This document shows positions 1 through 10,379 of a DNA stretch of 64,000 bases, in pieces. The stretch spans positions 29,760,935 to 29,824,934 of the forward strand of contig NC_084806.1 of NCBI RefSeq assembly GCF_963583255.1. Reading direction: 5' to 3'. The number at the start of each line of letters is the position of its first letter. The stretch's first letter is position 1. The notes under the pieces are model-generated. The model made no database searches. It was not told where the DNA came from and worked only from the letters and a program-made list of their open reading frames with translations. The translations under genes were made by a program, and so were the position numbers. This stretch comes from Pyrus communis. Taxonomy: Eukaryota > Streptophyta > Magnoliopsida > Rosales > Rosaceae.

Positions 1-270
1 CTCGTCCAAACACAATCCCCCCCCATCTTTTGTTAAGTCTTAATCATTCGTATTTGTTTTATTTTTGTGTTTTCAAGTATTTGAAGTCTTGTGTACTTGT
101 TTTGAGTTCTTGTTAAGTAAGTTAAGTGTTTTAAAAATTAGTTTTATTTATTTGAATCAAGTGTTTAGCACCCCTAGTTAATCCCCGGTTAGAACGATCC
201 CTACTTGCATCATTACTACAATTGTCACAAATAGGGTTTAGTTTGTGTGCGTATAATCTACGTATCAGTA
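1..270 (+). repeat. Possible Athila-like gypsy LTR remnant
   Basis: No ORF is present. The stretch around 165-270 (cccggttagaacgatccc, then a 'lattice' ending in cgtatca) resembles the 3' end of Athila/Tat-type gypsy LTRs as I remember them. The partner LTR would lie outside the window, so neither the element nor its boundary can be confirmed. Positions 271-333 are unremarkable flank of the Harbinger element, with a short repeated 'atcctatcg-aataatt' motif. Confidence 0.3.
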
Positions 271-1290
271 AACATAAAATTTTGATCCTATCGGAATAAT
301 TCCAATCCTATCGAAATAATTGCCAATCCTTAAGGGGTCGTTTGGTACGCAGATGGGACGGGACAGGACGGGACGGAATAGTGGTTCCATGTGATGTTTG
401 GTATGTGCAGGATAGAACGAGATAGTTGTTTCGTTTTGCGTTTGGTAAGCGCAGGACGGAATGGAACCAAAACATTAAAATGACTAACTTACCCATGTTC
501 CGTCTGTTGTTTGGTACAATGTTTGGGATGGGATGAAACATTTTTTTTTTCTTCTTCTTCTTGATGCTGCTTATCTATGATATATTTTGTACACTATACT
601 TGGATGTGTTCATATTTCGTACCGTGTATAACAGAAAACAAGAGACATGTATTTGTACTTTGTTGCTCAGATAATTAATTTAGTGGGATAATACGTCAAT
701 TAATTTATGTGATTTAAAAAAATAATAGGGTGAGAGCATGCCATTGGCTTGGCACTTGGCACATGGCAGTGTAGCCACAATATGTATATGGTTATGTATA
801 TGTGATGAATTACAAATGAAAAGGTTGGTGTGGTAGAACAACCGTTGATTTAATGGCTATGTTGGAATCTTTGACACAATCTGCTTTCATCTCTTCATCA
901 AACAATATGTATATTATAAGTTGAGCTGTGAGACAATTGGATGTCTATGGCATTGGTTGTCATGCAAGGATGAAAAATATATAAGTTTAATGATATTATC
1001 TTGCTAAAGCAATAAACATGAAATATCCAGAACTTAAACATGAAATCCCAAATTAAATATTCATCCTGATTTCAGAAAAAGAAAAGAAAAAGAAAAATCA
1101 TACTAAACCCCAGAAGTTGATGTAGTTCATATCATACTAAACCCCCTAATGCTCAGATGCCATCCATATACATTTTAATGAAATCTGCCTTGTGAGAGTC
1201 ATCCAGGGTACACCAAATACTCATCATATCAGTATCTTTCACTAATTTCATTGAAATTCTCAGCACCTAATCATATAGGAGACCCATGGC

Positions 1291-2081
1291 CTAAAGCTGA
1301 GAAGGTAACTTGGCTTTCGCTTCTCTCAAAGTAAAACTTTCACCTAAATTCTTCATTTCAGTAACTGCTTTATCCCAACCTTCACGGATAACAGCTACAA
1401 TATTTGCATCAACATCATTCTTATTCCTCTTCCTCTTCCTAATAGGTTGAGATGCACTAGATGTACCAATAGAAGGAGATGGGGTTGGTGAAGTCGGAGG
1501 CATCTCGAATGTCTCATCGCCATCCTTATTTTCCAATCCATGTTTTCGATTGCATCTACTGCTGATTCAGCCATACTACCCGTGGCTCGGTCTCTCCCAA
1601 ACACCGTACATAAGCGTGGATACAACGGAAATGGCTTATTTGTTTTGTAAGATGCATTAGGATGTTTCTACAATAAGAACCCAAAGAAATCAAAGTTATG
1701 ACTTTAAAAGCAACTAATTGAAAAAGAATAAGAAACAAAATGTACCTTCACCCACAGCTGAAGTACATCGTCACTATCCACAACAACACATTTATTTTCG
1801 TCATCCCAACCAAATCCAGAGGTATTCATCATGTCATATGCAAAGGAATACTTTTCTTTTAGACGCTTCAGCTTGTTTTGTATATGTTTTGGCTCTATAT
1901 TAATGCCCGGAATCATCTCCCTCATCTTGGTGGCAACTATTACAAATGTAGCAGCCTTAAAACTGCCGGTCTCACACCTAACACCATCAACTACCATCTC
2001 CTCGAGGATGGTAAGCAGTACATCCTCGTCATGATCATTCCAATTACGTGAGGTGGCCATATAATCTATCAAAGAAGCCAT
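1291..2081 (-). pseudogene. Harbinger Myb/SANT-like DNA-binding protein, frameshifted
   Basis: This is the second gene of PIF/Harbinger elements, a Myb/SANT-like (Myb_DNA-bind_3 type) protein that helps the transposase enter the nucleus and bind the element ends. Exon 1 spans 2,081-1,746 (112 codons) and holds the trihelix-like region starting near NWNDHDEDVLLTILEE, with MREMIPGINIEPKHIQNKLK in its middle. It ends at a GT donor (1,745-1,744). Exon 2 starts at 1,667 after a TAG acceptor and carries the family block KPFPLYPRLCTVFGRDRATG. Near 1,537 the frame changes by one base: the coding sense continues in another frame (basic segment RKRKRNKND) to a stop at 1,291. The gene is therefore broken by one small indel, although both exons and the splice sites survive. 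Confidence 0.8.
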
Positions 2082-2619
2082 AATATTACATATGTAAAAA
2101 AAAGAAACATATGGTTAGTGGAGCATACATGATGCAATTAAGTTAATATCTGCCTACAACTTTTTACAAAGCTAAATTACTTCCTAGTGGAAAAGGTATA
2201 TGATCAATTAAAAAGCAAATCCAATGAACAATATATATGTTTTTTTTTTTTTCACTGTTGTTTTGGGCAGTATTGCAACTCTTTGGTTTTCATATGCAGC
2301 ATCAGTAGGTGCAACATCAGTATTAGCTAGTAAGACAACTTACAACAAGTAAGAAGGGACTAAAACGAAGAAATGAAAAGGCCATTGTAACCAACGTTTT
2401 TTTGTCTTTTATATTCATATGCTTGATTCTACAATATGAAGAAATGAAAAGGCATTGCAATCAGTTTGTTGCAAGTTATTTTGCTAAATGTTTATTCTCT
2501 GTCTTTTACTTTATTGTTAGTATTTTCTTCTTGCTGATAATTTGAGCAATAAAAAACAAACATCTCAATAGTCTTCAAACAATAAATTTTGTTATTAATG
2601 ATTTTACTATGATGCTTAC

Positions 2620-3180
2620 CTTAAAGCATTTTCATCTCGATTCCGTGCAATCCTCTGGGATAGGGGTTGGTTTTGCAAACAACACGTCTTGCAAATTGAG
2701 CAACGCACACAATACTATGCGGATATACCAACTAATAGTTTCACCAGACCTAATGAATCTAACTTGCATTGACTTGTTTTTATTGTGGTGGGCTAATATG
2801 TTAACAAAAGTAGCTACTTGCTCCTCTATTGTAACATGACCATCATCTACCAATCCACCACGAATTTGTAGTAAATCACATAAAATTGCAAATGCATTCC
2901 TATCCATTCGCAGCTCCCACAAACAGTTAGTATCACTCAATCGCATGATACGATTTATTTCCTTTCTCCTAACATAAAGTCTAACAAATGTCCTCTGCTC
3001 TAAATTAGCTCTTTCCCGTTGTCTCCTTTGTTGTTGTCTATACCTCAACAATTGTTCATTCGTAGTAAAGACTTGTGCCATTATAATCCAAACGTTCAAA
3101 AGAACAAAGAATTGAGTCTCATATTCATCCATACCTTCACATGCAAAAAAACAACACATGAATGAATGGAGCATCAACAT
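2620..3180 (-). pseudogene. PIF/Harbinger transposase, 5' exon only, nonsense mutation
   Basis: This is the N-terminal exon of a HARBI1-like DDE transposase (DUF8040-type helix-turn-helix region). Recognisable segments are an RRQRERANLEQRTF-like basic stretch, CLWELRMDRNAFAILCDLL, HVTIEEQVATFVNILAHHNK and the signature RFIRSGETISWY. The start is uncertain: the in-frame Met of MAQVF may be the real one. The exon ends at a good GT donor (AAG|gtaagc, exon end 2,620), but a TGA stop at 2,632-2,634 stands where the family normally has a tryptophan codon, four codons before the splice site. Downstream on the same strand (2,082-2,608) I find no sign of the GALDGT-type catalytic exon. The exon is thus dead by nonsense mutation and the catalytic part is deleted. 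Confidence 0.8.
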
Positions 3181-6100
3181 AAGAAGGATTCAATTACAAG
3201 CGTATGATTAAATGGTAAAATAAAGTGGAGCTTCATATCCTAATTGAAATTCTTAAAGTGCAGCATCAACTTTGTCATGCACTGAAAATCTGAGTGCAGC
3301 ATCACTGATGCAGCATCAATAGGCTAAAAGCATCAGTAGGTGCATCATCAGTATTAGCTTGAAATGTAATTAATGAAGTTTCTAATTTGTGATTACCTAA
3401 AAATTAAGTTAATTAACATCTATAGTTTAATCACTGTTAGAACAAGCAAACAAATTAGAAGTCACAAAGATGCTTGGATTTCACATATGGATGGGGTTGC
3501 AAATTGTAAAATTTTGCTAAATTATCTTTGAGCGGTTTCTTTGCCTTTCAAGATCGTGTTATGTTTGTGTTGGTCTCTCTAAAATTTCTTCATTAAACAT
3601 GTTATAAAGAAAATGGATGAAGATGAAACAAAGTCTCATCTTTCTTTGCATTCTACAATTGCTAATGGTAAATTAAGAATTGGATATATCCATGAAATTT
3701 CCAAGTTGGAGCTAACCTTGCCCTTTATTGCTAACAAATAGTACCTGCATTTTTACCCCTTTAATATGTTCATGCATTTATGATGCAGATCAGAGTTCAC
3801 TATGGTGGAAAGTTTTATGAATTTGTACGCAATTATTTGTTTACAAATTCGAAAATGATTTATTCACTTAAGTTCCTAATTAGAATAACATTAACATTCA
3901 CATTAATAAAGAACTTGGAAAATGGTATGAACCTCCAACTATTTACATCTTCTCATCTTGTGTAAAAATAAACACCACGTATGGGTTCTTCCACTGGATG
4001 ATATCCATTTTTAGACCTACCACTTCACCCAACATATGGGTTCCTCCACTAACAGTATAACAAAAATTTAAATTACAATTAAACTTACTATTTTGTATCT
4101 TCATCTCCCACTTCGTGTTCTCTCTTTCTCATGACAAACCAAAAGCACAAACTTCCTAAAATTGGAGTCATTTCACTCCTCCTTGAAACAATTTTTAATT
4201 TTTCTGTTGCTGTAGTAGAGCAACCTCCCCACAAAACCTCAAATAAATAAAAATAAAAATAAAAAATTAGTACAAAAGACCCCAACCATTTTTCTCTTCC
4301 ACCCCTGCTCTCCTGTTTCTCTCTCTCCCCCATGAAACTCTAGCTTTTTCCCCTTCCTAGAAATCAAAAACTTCTAAGCCAAGCAATTATACTCAACAAT
4401 CATATACATTGGTGAGGGGAATCAAAATCGAGCACTACGATTCTTTGTTCAATTAAAATAGTCACTGTGTCTTTTGTTTAACATTTAAAAGGTCAATGTA
4501 CAGAAAACTAGATATAAAATGACTATATTTTGAGTAGCAATGAACCAACAGAGGAAAATCCAACAGAGAACCCAATCCAATAGAGGAAAATCCAAAACAT
4601 GTAACCCAATCCAATCCAACAGAACCTAAAGACATCATATTTATAGATTTCAGCACATAAAAATCGAAACTTAAACACTGAAAAAATGAATCCACATAGG
4701 GAGATACCTTTGAATGCAGTACTACTCAATAGGGGGAGTGGAAGCAGATAAACAGAGGCAGATCTTTGGTTGCAGATGCAGTATTGGGAAGATCGAAGCA
4801 CTACAAAATACAAAGAAATCAAAACAAGCAAATCAGAAAAGAATACAAAGAAATTGAAGCACTACAAAATACAAAGAAATTCAACAAAATTAGGAATTGG
4901 GTGTTAATGAAATCGAAACAAGCAAATCAGAAAAGAATAATAATGCCACTTCAAATTTACATCAAAATTAATTACAGTTAAGATTGGAGGATTTGTAAGA
5001 GTATGGGGTTTAGTTGCAACAGTTGTCGCATGGATGGTATGGGTTTTAGTTTCAATCAGTCCAAGTGGGTAGGGTTTCCGACTGCGAGCCTCCAAAAAGT
5101 GGTACAAGGACTGAAAGCTACGTAGATACTCAAAGCAATAGCAAACACCAAACCAAGAGAGAAACAAAAAGTATTACAAAATACAAGGAAAGAGAGACCG
5201 AGAGGCTACACAATCACAATCAGATCGAACCTGGAACGGAGATGCAGAGCTGAAGTTCACGGATAAGAGGATGAGGAGGAAGGTTGCGAAGGGGAGATGC
5301 AAGGATGAAGAAGTTCGCAGTGGCAGAGAAGAGAAGATGATAGTTAGGGTTTGTTGTATGATTTAGATGGTGTAAATATTGCAAAAGCTAAGGGGTATTT
5401 TTGTCTTAAAATTTTATGATTTTTGTGTTCCACGAGACGGAACGACTTGTTCCAGAGGGGGAGGTGGAACGAAAATTTAATACATTTTCGTTCCATGGGA
5501 CAGCGCGTTCCACATAATTTAGTGCACCAAACATGGGACATAACACGTCCGTCCCACTCCGTTTCGTCCCATCCCACGTACCAAACGCGCCCTAATAGTT
5601 TCAACCTATCAAGAACTCGACCAAGCCATGCTCAAATGTGATCCCTTCAAGGTCCTTCAATCATAAGGACTCGGTTAGGTTGGTATTATCTTGGGCTTGA
5701 ACGTCATCGGCTCATAGAACTAATGATGGGCCGAGAATAAAAAATTCCTACTTCAAATTACTCATTCATGGCCCAAACTTATATTTTATGCCCAAACACT
5801 ACCACTTTTTCTACACTCTGGTGCACAACAGTTAATTTTTACATTGAAGGATGATAATTATATGGGGTGGTTGTATACATAAGCGGTGTTCTGTTCGTAT
5901 CCTTAATTATTTTATGGGACGTTATTTGACGTGTATCTGTGAGATTTTTGTACGAATCCTTTTTTTTCTTTTCAAATAGGGAGACAAATTTTATATATGA
6001 TCAAAGTTGGTAAATGCAGCTTAATAAATATTGTTATAAGAATTGTTAATTAGGATGTCATCTGTTTATACAATAAATAAGGTGGTTTGACTCCAAGTTA

Positions 6101-6339
6101 GAAAGCATTGGTAGGATTAGGATTGGAGCAATTAATGATGTAATGGTGAGTTTAATAAGTGCAAGAAATGTCATTTAATACTATAGTTTATTAGTATTTT
6201 TTTTTATTTGTAATAGGAGATCTTAGGTTCGATTCTTAATAATGGAGAATTTAAACCACATTATTGCTAATTCATTGTGAGACTTAATCCACTTTCATAC
6301 ATCCTTGATGTAAATAATATCTTTTGTTAAAAAAAAAAA

Positions 6340-6454
6340 ATTGTGTTATTGGAACTTCAAAAATCTCATTTTACACTCCGCGTAAGCGTATTTTTATTCC
6401 TAATATAGAAAATTTGGAATGTAAAATGAGATTTTTGGAATGCTAATAACAATT
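6340..6454. repeat. Small MITE-like inverted repeat, copy 1
   Basis: This is a stretch of about 115 bp that folds back on itself. It begins ttgtgttattggaacttc with aaaatctcattttacact and ends with the complement (gtaaaatgagatttttgg ... aataacaatt). A related copy lies at 6,654-6,780. It looks like a non-autonomous inverted-repeat transposon (MITE); superfamily and exact ends are not resolved. Confidence 0.6.
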
Positions 6455-6653
6455 CTTTAAATAAAAAAAAAAAATAAAAAAAAAAGAAAAAAGCAAGCAA
6501 GAAACAAAGTGGACGGATGGAGTTGGCGAAAGAAGTTTACCTGCTCCTTTTCAGTTTTCTTCGTAATCAATCATAACTGTAACTCCTCCACCTCCATCTA
6601 AATCGTTCATCAAAACTATTAATTATTGTGTCGCTCTTTTTTTTTTTTTTAGG

Positions 6654-6780
6654 GAATTGTTATTAAAATTTTAAAAATCTCATTGTACACTTCAAACTTA
6701 CTTCAAACTTTCTATAGTAGGAAACAAAAATACATTTGTAAGGAGTGTAGAATGAGATTTTTGAAGTATCAATAACATTT
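6654..6780. repeat. Small MITE-like inverted repeat, copy 2
   Basis: This copy has the same arms as 6,340-6,454: a left arm gaattgttatt ... aaaatctcattgtacac and a right arm gtgtagaatgagattttt ... caataacatt, around an A/T-rich centre. Two diverged copies 200 bp apart show a repeat family rather than a chance hairpin. Confidence 0.6.
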
Positions 6781-7536
6781 TCTTTTTGTTAAGATCATCA
6801 TTAAAAAAATGTTAAGTAGACAATATCTTTTTAGATTATATTTTGTAAATCATATTAATTAATTTTTTTTAAATTATTAAAAAAAATTGATTATTAATCG
6901 CCTCATCACGTGGTGGTGGTGTCTCTAGTATTATCTGTACAATTAATTCTCCGAAGGGAGTTGATCTCAAATCATGATTTTGGTATGTGAGACCAAGAAA
7001 AGGAACCATGATTCGTTATTGTGTGCTGTTTTGGAATGCCCTCAAAGTCGGAGTAGGATTATTTTCCTTCCTAATTTCTTTTATTTTTCATCTCCTTATA
7101 TTTAAACTGTTGCAATTACGCTACATCTACATCTTGTTTTGAATTTCTTTTATATAAAAAATAAAATAAAAAAAGAATGTGAGAAAAGATGATGGTAATA
7201 GAAGAAGAGAGAAAACTACTTTCATCCGGTCTCTCACTCAAGTCTCATCTGCCTGCCTGCCAGCGTGGGCTGTCCGGGGTCCCACGTCTCATTTCGTATA
7301 ATTAATGGATTTGTTTACTTGACTGAATTATGACTTAGATCCCAGCCCCCGCCATATCTTTAGTTAGTTGATGAATAATTTTACAATCAAAATTTTATTC
7401 TCAGTCCGTGGCAACGTGGGGTGGAGGAGTTGAAGGTTTAGTTGTCTACACTACTCACTCTCTCTCTACTCATCTCTTTCCTGCAATGTCGGCTTCTTGA
7501 CCCCTTTTTTCGCTTCTTCTTCGTCTTCTTCTTCCT

Positions 7537-7538
<2 letters not shown>

Positions 7539-7592
<54 letters not shown>
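7539..7592. repeat. (CT)n(TA)n compound microsatellite
   Basis: A run of CT dinucleotides passes directly into a run of TA dinucleotides. It has no coding meaning and is likely to vary in length between individuals. Confidence 0.95.
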
Positions 7593-7593
<1 letters not shown>

Positions 7594-8365
7594 CTGGAAA
7601 TACAGGTGCTTACTTGCTTGGGTTTGAAGTGCCCAGCACTTGATAGGCAGACAAAAGGCGACTAGACTAGGTAAATGAATCATCCCATATGATATAATAT
7701 GAAGAGGTAAATTAAATTAAATTTGCAAGATTGGATTGAGATTAATGAGCAGCTCATTTTTTTTCCTTTCTGATATTAATTCATGATGAATGTTGGTCTG
7801 GTTAAATTGCAGCGCTACTTCTGACAAGATTAATGGACTCTTCTCCTTGTTTAACCCTCTTGTAAGTCTTACAAGTCTTAATTTGTTAATTCCTGCTAGG
7901 TTTTTATCTCTCAGTTTCTTTCACCTGATGTATAAGCATTGCTCCTGATTTGCCATCCATTTATTCATTCGTTCATTCTAAATTTGTTTCAATTTGGGTA
8001 TACAAATTTGGAATTTACCACATAATTTCATGAGTTGAAGCTTTCTTTCTCGATTTCATTGTTGAATTCTATGGATTCAGCATAACATGTTTAGGATTTT
8101 GAAGAGACTTTGAAGATCGTAAATATCGCTCAAATATAAACACTAGCTAGCTAGGTATTCATGGTTGATCATGGCCTCTAGTCTCAAGTCTAGACCAATA
8201 TTCACACATGTTTTGTATCTATCTTTTGACACTGATTGCACAGTTGGGTAGGACTTCCCTTGATCAGGCTTCCCTTTGCTGGGATTCTTACAAGGCACTG
8301 GGTTCTAGTTCCGTCAACTCTATTGCTTCCCTTGATCGCGCCTTTCAGCTTCTCCTACTTCCTCC

Positions 8366-10188
8366 TTGTCCTCCTCAAGTATATTTTCTTCTAAGAATCC
8401 TTGTGATAGTTGGAGTCCACATTGCAATGAATATGCTACAGTGCATCAAGGGTTGAAAGAAAAAAGTGGACCCTGTGCTACAATGACAGAAGTTTCGAAG
8501 ATATGCTTAGACGACGACAACTTCAATTATGCTGCTAAGATGCTGCAAAATTTCAGGTTGAGCACATTGTACCTTAGTAGGACATATATATAGTTTTATA
8601 TTTTGTTGCCCTCTTTGGTAAAACTTGATGGGTCAACTAATTAAATCATGTATTTTACCCTTTTTCTGGTTGATGTTTCAAAAATTCCTTAGACTTGTGA
8701 GATTCTTTTGAGTGTGACATGCTTCATTGCTCTATATAGATCATTGGTTCGAAGTCTAGAGAAGGTTGACGTTCTGAAAATGAAACGTGAACAGAAGCTT
8801 GTGTTCTGGATTAACATTCACAATGCCTTGGTGAAACTACAACTTTTTGTCATCTATGTCCTTTCTTTCTCTTCACAGTAAAACTTTAGTTCATAATCAA
8901 AACTTTTACCCTGAAAGTGACTTGTTCTATATACTTATGATTATGGGAAAATGGGATATTCTAGTAACAAAATGATTACTTTTCTAAGACATTGATATAT
9001 ATATATCATATATGATACGTTAAAGAAACCATAGTATTTTCTTGACTCGTTCAGAGAGATTGCAAACGGATGAATACTGCTGGAAGATATTGGCCATAGG
9101 TGTAATACATGTCTAATGGAGCTTATGACAATTTTTTTGTAGGCATATCTGGCACATGGAACTCATAATCGTGCGAAAAGTAGTTCAATTTTAAAGGTAC
9201 GTAAAAGAAAATACAAATAATTTTTTAACGTTATTTGAAGCTCACCCTTACCGGCACTAGTATCTTTTACAATCCTATTTTCAGGCAGTGTACAATATAG
9301 GTGGACATAGCGTAAATGCGTGTATCATACAGACCTCCATCTTAGGAATTCGAGCACACCACTCAGCACCGGTATGCATACTGTTCTCTGATACCTTACT
9401 GAACCTCATATGGTCCGACTGCTTTAGGATTCTCAACATATCCTGTAAGCCAACCATGTGATTTTGTGACAAGAATAGGCCTCTGAGCTTTAAGAATATT
9501 AGTGCGTTCTTCTGCAACGCAATTGTGAACAATGGCCCTAAAAACTTAGCAGAGCTTTAAGAATATTAGAGCGTTCTTCTGCAACGCCATTGTGAACAAT
9601 GGCCCTAGAGACTCAGCTGAGCTTCAAGAATATTAGCGAGTTGTTCCTTAGAAGCTGAGAGTATGTTGGCTAACCATCAATTGAAGCTAATTTGATGCAT
9701 ATCCAGCATTCGCAATGTTCATTGCATACCTATTACACTAGTATTATATTATGTGCTCAAATCAATTTCAGTTTGTAATGCCTTTCTTCATACTATGTGA
9801 ATGCAGCAGCAACAAACATTGTTTCATTGAGGAAAGAATTTGGAGGCGGGGAGCACTAGACATTTATACGCATTAGAATACCTTGAGCCACTAGTCCATT
9901 TTGCTCTATGTTCAGGGGCATGCTCTGACCCAGCGGTAACAAGTTTCTTCTTTTAAAAACTATTTTTAGTTACCTGTTTCTAGATTTGTCTGAAATGGTG
10001 CCCCCTTACTGGATATAGGTTCGAGCATACACGGCAAATAGCGTATTTCAGGATCTGAAACTTGCTCAAACAGAATTTATTCAAGATAGTGTCAAGGAGA
10101 CAGAAGTTTTCCTCCCTAAAATACTTGACTAGTTTACAAAAGACATGTCGCTGGGTATGTTAGGCCTCGTGGAAGAAATAAATGACTA
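8366..10188 (+). pseudogene. DUF547-domain protein (MIP1-like), decayed gene
   Basis: Exons of a plant DUF547 protein are recognisable in order. They are: 8,366-8,556 (KICLDDDNFNYAAKMLQNFR); 8,740 to about 8,832 (SLVRSLEKVDVLKMK, then LVFWINIHNALV); 9,143-9,196 (AYLAHGTHNRAKSSSILK); 9,285-9,371 (AVYNIGGHSVNACIIQTSIL); about 9,860-9,935 (RHLYALEYLEPLVHFALCSG); and 10,019 onward (VRAYTANSVFQDLKLAQ, ending FLPKILD). Most exon edges keep GT/AG sites. A TAG stop at 10,130-10,132 interrupts the last exon just before KDMSLGMLGL, with a second stop at 10,186-10,188. The 9,380-9,800 segment that should hold the middle of the domain is instead filled by an imperfect tandem duplication. The N-terminal leucine-zipper part of MIP1-type proteins is not found. 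The biochemical role of DUF547 is unknown. It runs toward the LysM kinase gene, 190 bp from that gene's stop codon. Confidence 0.75.
9489..9640. repeat. Imperfect tandem duplication inside the DUF547 pseudogene
   Basis: The unit 'gctttaagaatattag ... gcgttcttctgcaacgc ... ttgtgaacaatggccct' occurs twice in a row with a spacing of about 67-70 bp. A third, partial and more diverged copy follows near 9,618 (gcttcaagaatattagcg). It lies where coding exons are expected and marks local decay of the gene. Confidence 0.7.
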
Positions 10189-10379
10189 GTTTACAATAGA
10201 CAGACACTATATATTTATTCGTTCTAAAAACATCTTCAAGGTTAAGCAGCTCATGAGAGTTGGGATGTACCCCTCTTTGTTGTGTTGACAATGACAAGGT
10301 AAATAGAGCAATGCCGTTTGCATGGACACTACTTTGCAGACTGCAATACAATCACAAAAATCATTGGCCACTCCGAATT

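Larger units (their letters stand above)
334..5592 (-). mobile_element. PIF/Harbinger DNA transposon, defective
   Basis: The element is 5,259 bp and is bounded by imperfect terminal inverted repeats. The left end reads ggggtcgtttggtacg and the reverse complement of the right end reads gggcgcgtttggtacg; both continue into GGGACG-rich sub-repeats (334-545 and about 5,420-5,592). A 3-bp TAA duplication flanks it (331-333 and 5,593-5,595). The G-rich TIR with TTTGGT and a 3-bp TAA/TTA duplication is diagnostic of the PIF/Harbinger superfamily. Both element genes, a transposase exon and a Myb/SANT-like protein, are on the minus strand and both are damaged. No DDE catalytic exon could be found, so the element can only move if supplied with transposase in trans. 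About 3,200-5,400 is A/T-rich filler with no recognisable coding sequence. Confidence 0.88.
5593..8365. other. Intergenic DNA between the Harbinger element and the DUF547 pseudogene
   Basis: The sequence is A/T-rich with stops in all frames and I recognise no gene. It holds two copies of a small inverted-repeat element and a CT/TA microsatellite, listed separately. From about 7,830 the sequence may include decayed 5' exons or introns of the DUF547 gene (for example an open stretch at 8,228-8,380), but I could not match these to the family. Confidence 0.6.

Noticed and set aside
4088..4831. Minus-strand ORFs rich in Phe/Tyr/Leu inside the Harbinger element
   Set aside because: Low-complexity A/T-rich translation with no recognisable domain or splice context.
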